A program made the position numbers and the translations under genes. From Phoronis australis (Eukaryota; Phoronida; Phoronidae): DNA of 64,000 nucleotides. The notes beneath the pieces were generated by a model. That model made no database searches. It saw nothing but the letters and a program-made list of their open reading frames with translations, and was not told where the DNA came from. Where the stretch lies: NCBI GenBank assembly GCA_002633005.1, contig NMRA01000504.1:25571-89570 (forward strand). Direction: 5' to 3'. Below are positions 61,351 through 64,000 of this stretch, piece by piece (position 1 is the stretch's first letter; each line of letters opens with the position of its first letter).

Positions 61351-62873
61351 GTAGCCACGTAGCCCCTCGGCTGGCTATACAGGGGCTACAGTCTTCCCTA
61401 TCTGTTTCTATGCTAATCTCATCCTGTGTATTTTAAACGGGCAGTATCCAAAATATGGTCACCAAAGAACTGGTTTTCAAAATGCATTTTACACTTAATT
61501 TTTTTGCCTCTTAAGAAGGGCTCACTTTGTTCAGCGATCCTTTCTGGTTCTGTACGTATCCTCTATGAAGCATGTCTACATGAATTAAGGAGACTTTGGC
61601 AAAGAATTCCAACTCCTCTTTATGGTACCCATTAACTCTTTCACCGCGTGCAGTAACCACAGAGAATTTCAATTGATGTCATGCCACTTAAATAATTAGG
61701 CTGCATGCAACAAGCACGAGTTTGAGCAAAGCGCGTGACCTGGTGTGTGACACTTGCAAAATGTGTGGTATGGGAAGATATCCAGTGGAATTTGTCAAAT
61801 TTATGTTCCTTAGACTTTTTGTTCGTCAAGAGGCGTGATTGTTTAACTTCCGCAAAATGGCACCCCAAGGCATAAGGAAGCTCAAGTGAAAAGCTGCAGA
61901 TTCATATGTTCAAATTAAGTTGACTAAATTGTCTCCAGAGTGATGGCATGTGTTAAGTATCATTCAATGTGTGTATATGCATGTTTCATTCAATGTTGTA
62001 TGCAGTATTTTGAGATGAGTAACTTTCTGCGGCATCCACAGGCGATGTAAAATAGGGCCCAGGGCGGGCTGGGTCACAAACAGAACAGATAACTGCTGCC
62101 TTCAACTCATGTTAAGAGGGCGATTGTCTGACTAAGGTTCAATTCTGAATTTAGTTTGTGGTCTTATTTTTACCGGCTTCGTTCCTGTAATGTTTGTTAT
62201 CAAAAATTTGTATGAAGATGAAGATTGAAGAAAAACCACAAGCACAACGTCGACCATGCAGATGATCCAAAATTCCCATCAAGATTTACTTAGCTTAGAG
62301 TTCGACTGTCGCAACAACTAAAACTGTTAGGACTCACCTTAAGGATACGTATCCGACAAAATTCACAATATTCAAGACCAAAAACAACTGAATTCGAATC
62401 AAAACCAGTCACGTTTCAATAAAAATCAGAAAGTTTATCTGTTGGCAAGGAAATTGCGCATGCTCAGTTGACGATTCTCGTTTTATTACGCTGAACGAGA
62501 ACTCAATTTCAAGATGTCTGCCTCCATAAGAAATTTCGTAAATAACTTTTGACATTTTCCTTTCGAACATGGACGTCTATAGGTAAGCGATTTCTGTGTA
62601 AAAGCGCATTGAAAGCACGGAAAGCTTGATGAAACTGTTGCAAATTTCATTCTGCTAAGCTGCATTGCAGTTGTCAGAGATCGTCGTCGTTGTTGTTTCC
62701 CCGTACTCGGCGTAACAAACGATTTCGATGTGTTCTGAAAGTGAAATTAGGAAACACTTAGGCCTACGTAGACGTAGTCGTAGGCAACACGTAACTCCTC
62801 GATTGGTTATACAGCGACTACAGAACTTTCCGTCAGTTTCTTTACTAATTTCATCCTGTGTATTTTAAACGGG
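61351..62873. repeat. Diverged direct repeats of about 92 bp (two copies)
   Basis: Copies at 61351-61442 and 62780-62873 share CATCCTGTGTATTTTAAACG and the block TATACAGNGGCTACAG with scattered changes. The second copy lies just upstream of the 191-bp repeat at 62912. Confidence 0.65.
62338..62590. promoter_or_regulatory. Probable KIF9 promoter and 5' non-coding exon, possibly divergent
   Basis: On the minus strand a strong donor AAG|GTGAGTC at 62338/62337 could join to the acceptor before the KIF9 ATG, making a 5' UTR exon and a first intron of about 3 kb. Just upstream, at 62455-62466, GCGCATGC resembles an NRF1 element. On the plus strand ATGGACGTCTATAG followed by GTAAGC (ATG 62569-62571, donor at 62583) could be the start of a divergent gene, though nothing downstream in the window confirms it. 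Confidence 0.4.
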
Positions 62874-62911
62874 TGGTCACTGAATTATAGACCTAACTAA
62901 GTTAAACCAGG

Positions 62912-63960
62912 CTGGTAATTGAAAATAAAAATTGTTTGACCATCAATTCTGGTTTCTTGGTGTTAATAATTCTTCCGTCTATTTCATGTGTTAGGTTTCA
63001 AATATCAATCTGGACCAAGTTGAATTTTAAAATTAAAACACCTAATTCGTTCGTCCAAAGCATAACCTCGTTTTAGAGCTCAATTTCAGTTAACTGGACA
63101 GCTAGGCAATGACCATCGCCTCTGTTGGCCCGAAGCAGAGGCGATGTAGAGGCTACAGGCGCTCTGTACGCCGGAAGCTTTTCGGCGAATTATGCCTCGC
63201 ACCGAATTAACCAACAAAGTCACGTTGTTACAAATACCTTTTGCGCATAGAGGAACACCTTAGGAGGTTGTCGATGTGTTTAATTCCTTCCAACTCGAAC
63301 AAATACTCCCGTTATGAAACTTTTTCTTCGAGCAGTCCCTATTTCAGTTTCCAAAATCATGAAATCAACTTTTTCATTTTTTTAACCAGGCCGAAGGTCA
63401 GAAGTTGCGGACCTACCGGCGAACTTTGAAAGCTGAAGTTCCCGCCCTTCGCGTACGTGCTGCCGGGAACCAGCCGTGCATTTGCCGTGTTGTTAAACAT
63501 TAAAATGTCAAATATGTGCACAAAGACTATTAAATGTCATATCAACAGCATTTATTTTTATCAAATACAAACAATGATTCATTGAAATACAATCAGTTTC
63601 AAGTAACGCCAATTAAANAAAATTTTGACACGAAAATGACATTTTCTCCGGAACCATAAGTCCAATTTAAAAAATTTTACTATCGTTATTTTAGTCTCGA
63701 AAAGAGCTTTCTAATGATGTATATTACATACACATTTTCTAAAATTTTTGAAAAATGCTGTCCTCCCTACTGGTAATTGAAAATAAAAATTGTTTGACCA
63801 TCAATTCTGGTTTCTTGGTGTTAATAATTCTTACGTCTATTTCATGTGTTAGGTTTCAAATATCAATCTGGACCAAGTTGAATTTTAAAATAAAAACACC
63901 TAATTCGTTCGTCCAAAGCATAACCTCGTTTTAGAGCTCAATTTCAGTTAACTGGACAGC
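62912..63960. repeat. 191-bp direct repeats at 62912-63102 and 63770-63960
   Basis: The two copies start CTGGTAATTGAAAATAAAAA and end TTAACTGGACAGC, and differ at about two bases. An N at 63617 lies between them, so either a recent duplication or a join between two overlapping haplotype contigs is possible. Confidence 0.92.
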
Positions 63961-64000
63961 AAGCATAGTTACCATGTTTCTTTAGGGGCCTCGTTCATCC

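Noticed and set aside
1-64000. Prokaryotic-type systems, CRISPR arrays, rRNA or viral genes
   Set aside because: No operons, regularly spaced repeats, rRNA-like sequence or viral protein motifs were seen; the window is ordinary animal nuclear DNA.

Overview
The window is animal nuclear DNA. Genes are split into many short GT-AG exons separated by introns of 0.1-3 kb, intergenic spaces are long and AT-rich, and there are microsatellites, MITE-like elements and tRNA-derived SINEs. Two gene families are recognised by protein similarity: metazoan (type 2) chitin synthase, and KIF9, an axonemal kinesin. Having both, with two chitin synthases side by side, suggests a marine invertebrate with an expanded chitin synthase family, such as a cephalochordate, another invertebrate deuterostome or a lophotrochozoan. 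The sequence does not settle which. Single N bases at 11619, 38409, 51536 and 63617 mark assembly joins.

Layout, with all recognised genes on the minus strand. (1) Positions 1-136 hold the first coding exon of an unrelated, unrecognised protein that runs off the left edge. (2) 877-3991 holds the 5' part of chitin synthase copy A: an acidic N-terminus and the first membrane block. No further exon is visible before the left edge. (3) 3992-14217 is about 10 kb with no supported gene; it holds a SINE-like tRNA module and a hAT-like inverted-repeat element. (4) 14218-33193 is chitin synthase copy B, rebuilt here as 19 coding exons of about 1,610 residues. All splice phases agree, and the catalytic core and two membrane blocks are complete. 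Its introns hold three copies of one MITE family and a 1.2 kb foldback element. (5) 33194-46330 is about 13 kb with no supported gene; it holds simple repeats, a pair of diverged direct repeats, a MITE and two short hairpins. (6) 46331-59375 is KIF9, 18 coding exons and 884 residues, with a non-coding 5' exon near 62.34-62.45 kb. (7) 62.45-62.58 kb looks like a divergent promoter, and the right end holds a 191-bp direct repeat flanking an N.

Functionally the two gene families are unrelated. Chitin synthase is a plasma-membrane enzyme that polymerises UDP-GlcNAc and extrudes chitin. KIF9 is a motor of the ciliary central apparatus. Copies A and B share exon order and intron phases and are a tandem duplication. 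Gene models were built by eye from splice sites and family motifs; no transcript or database evidence was available.
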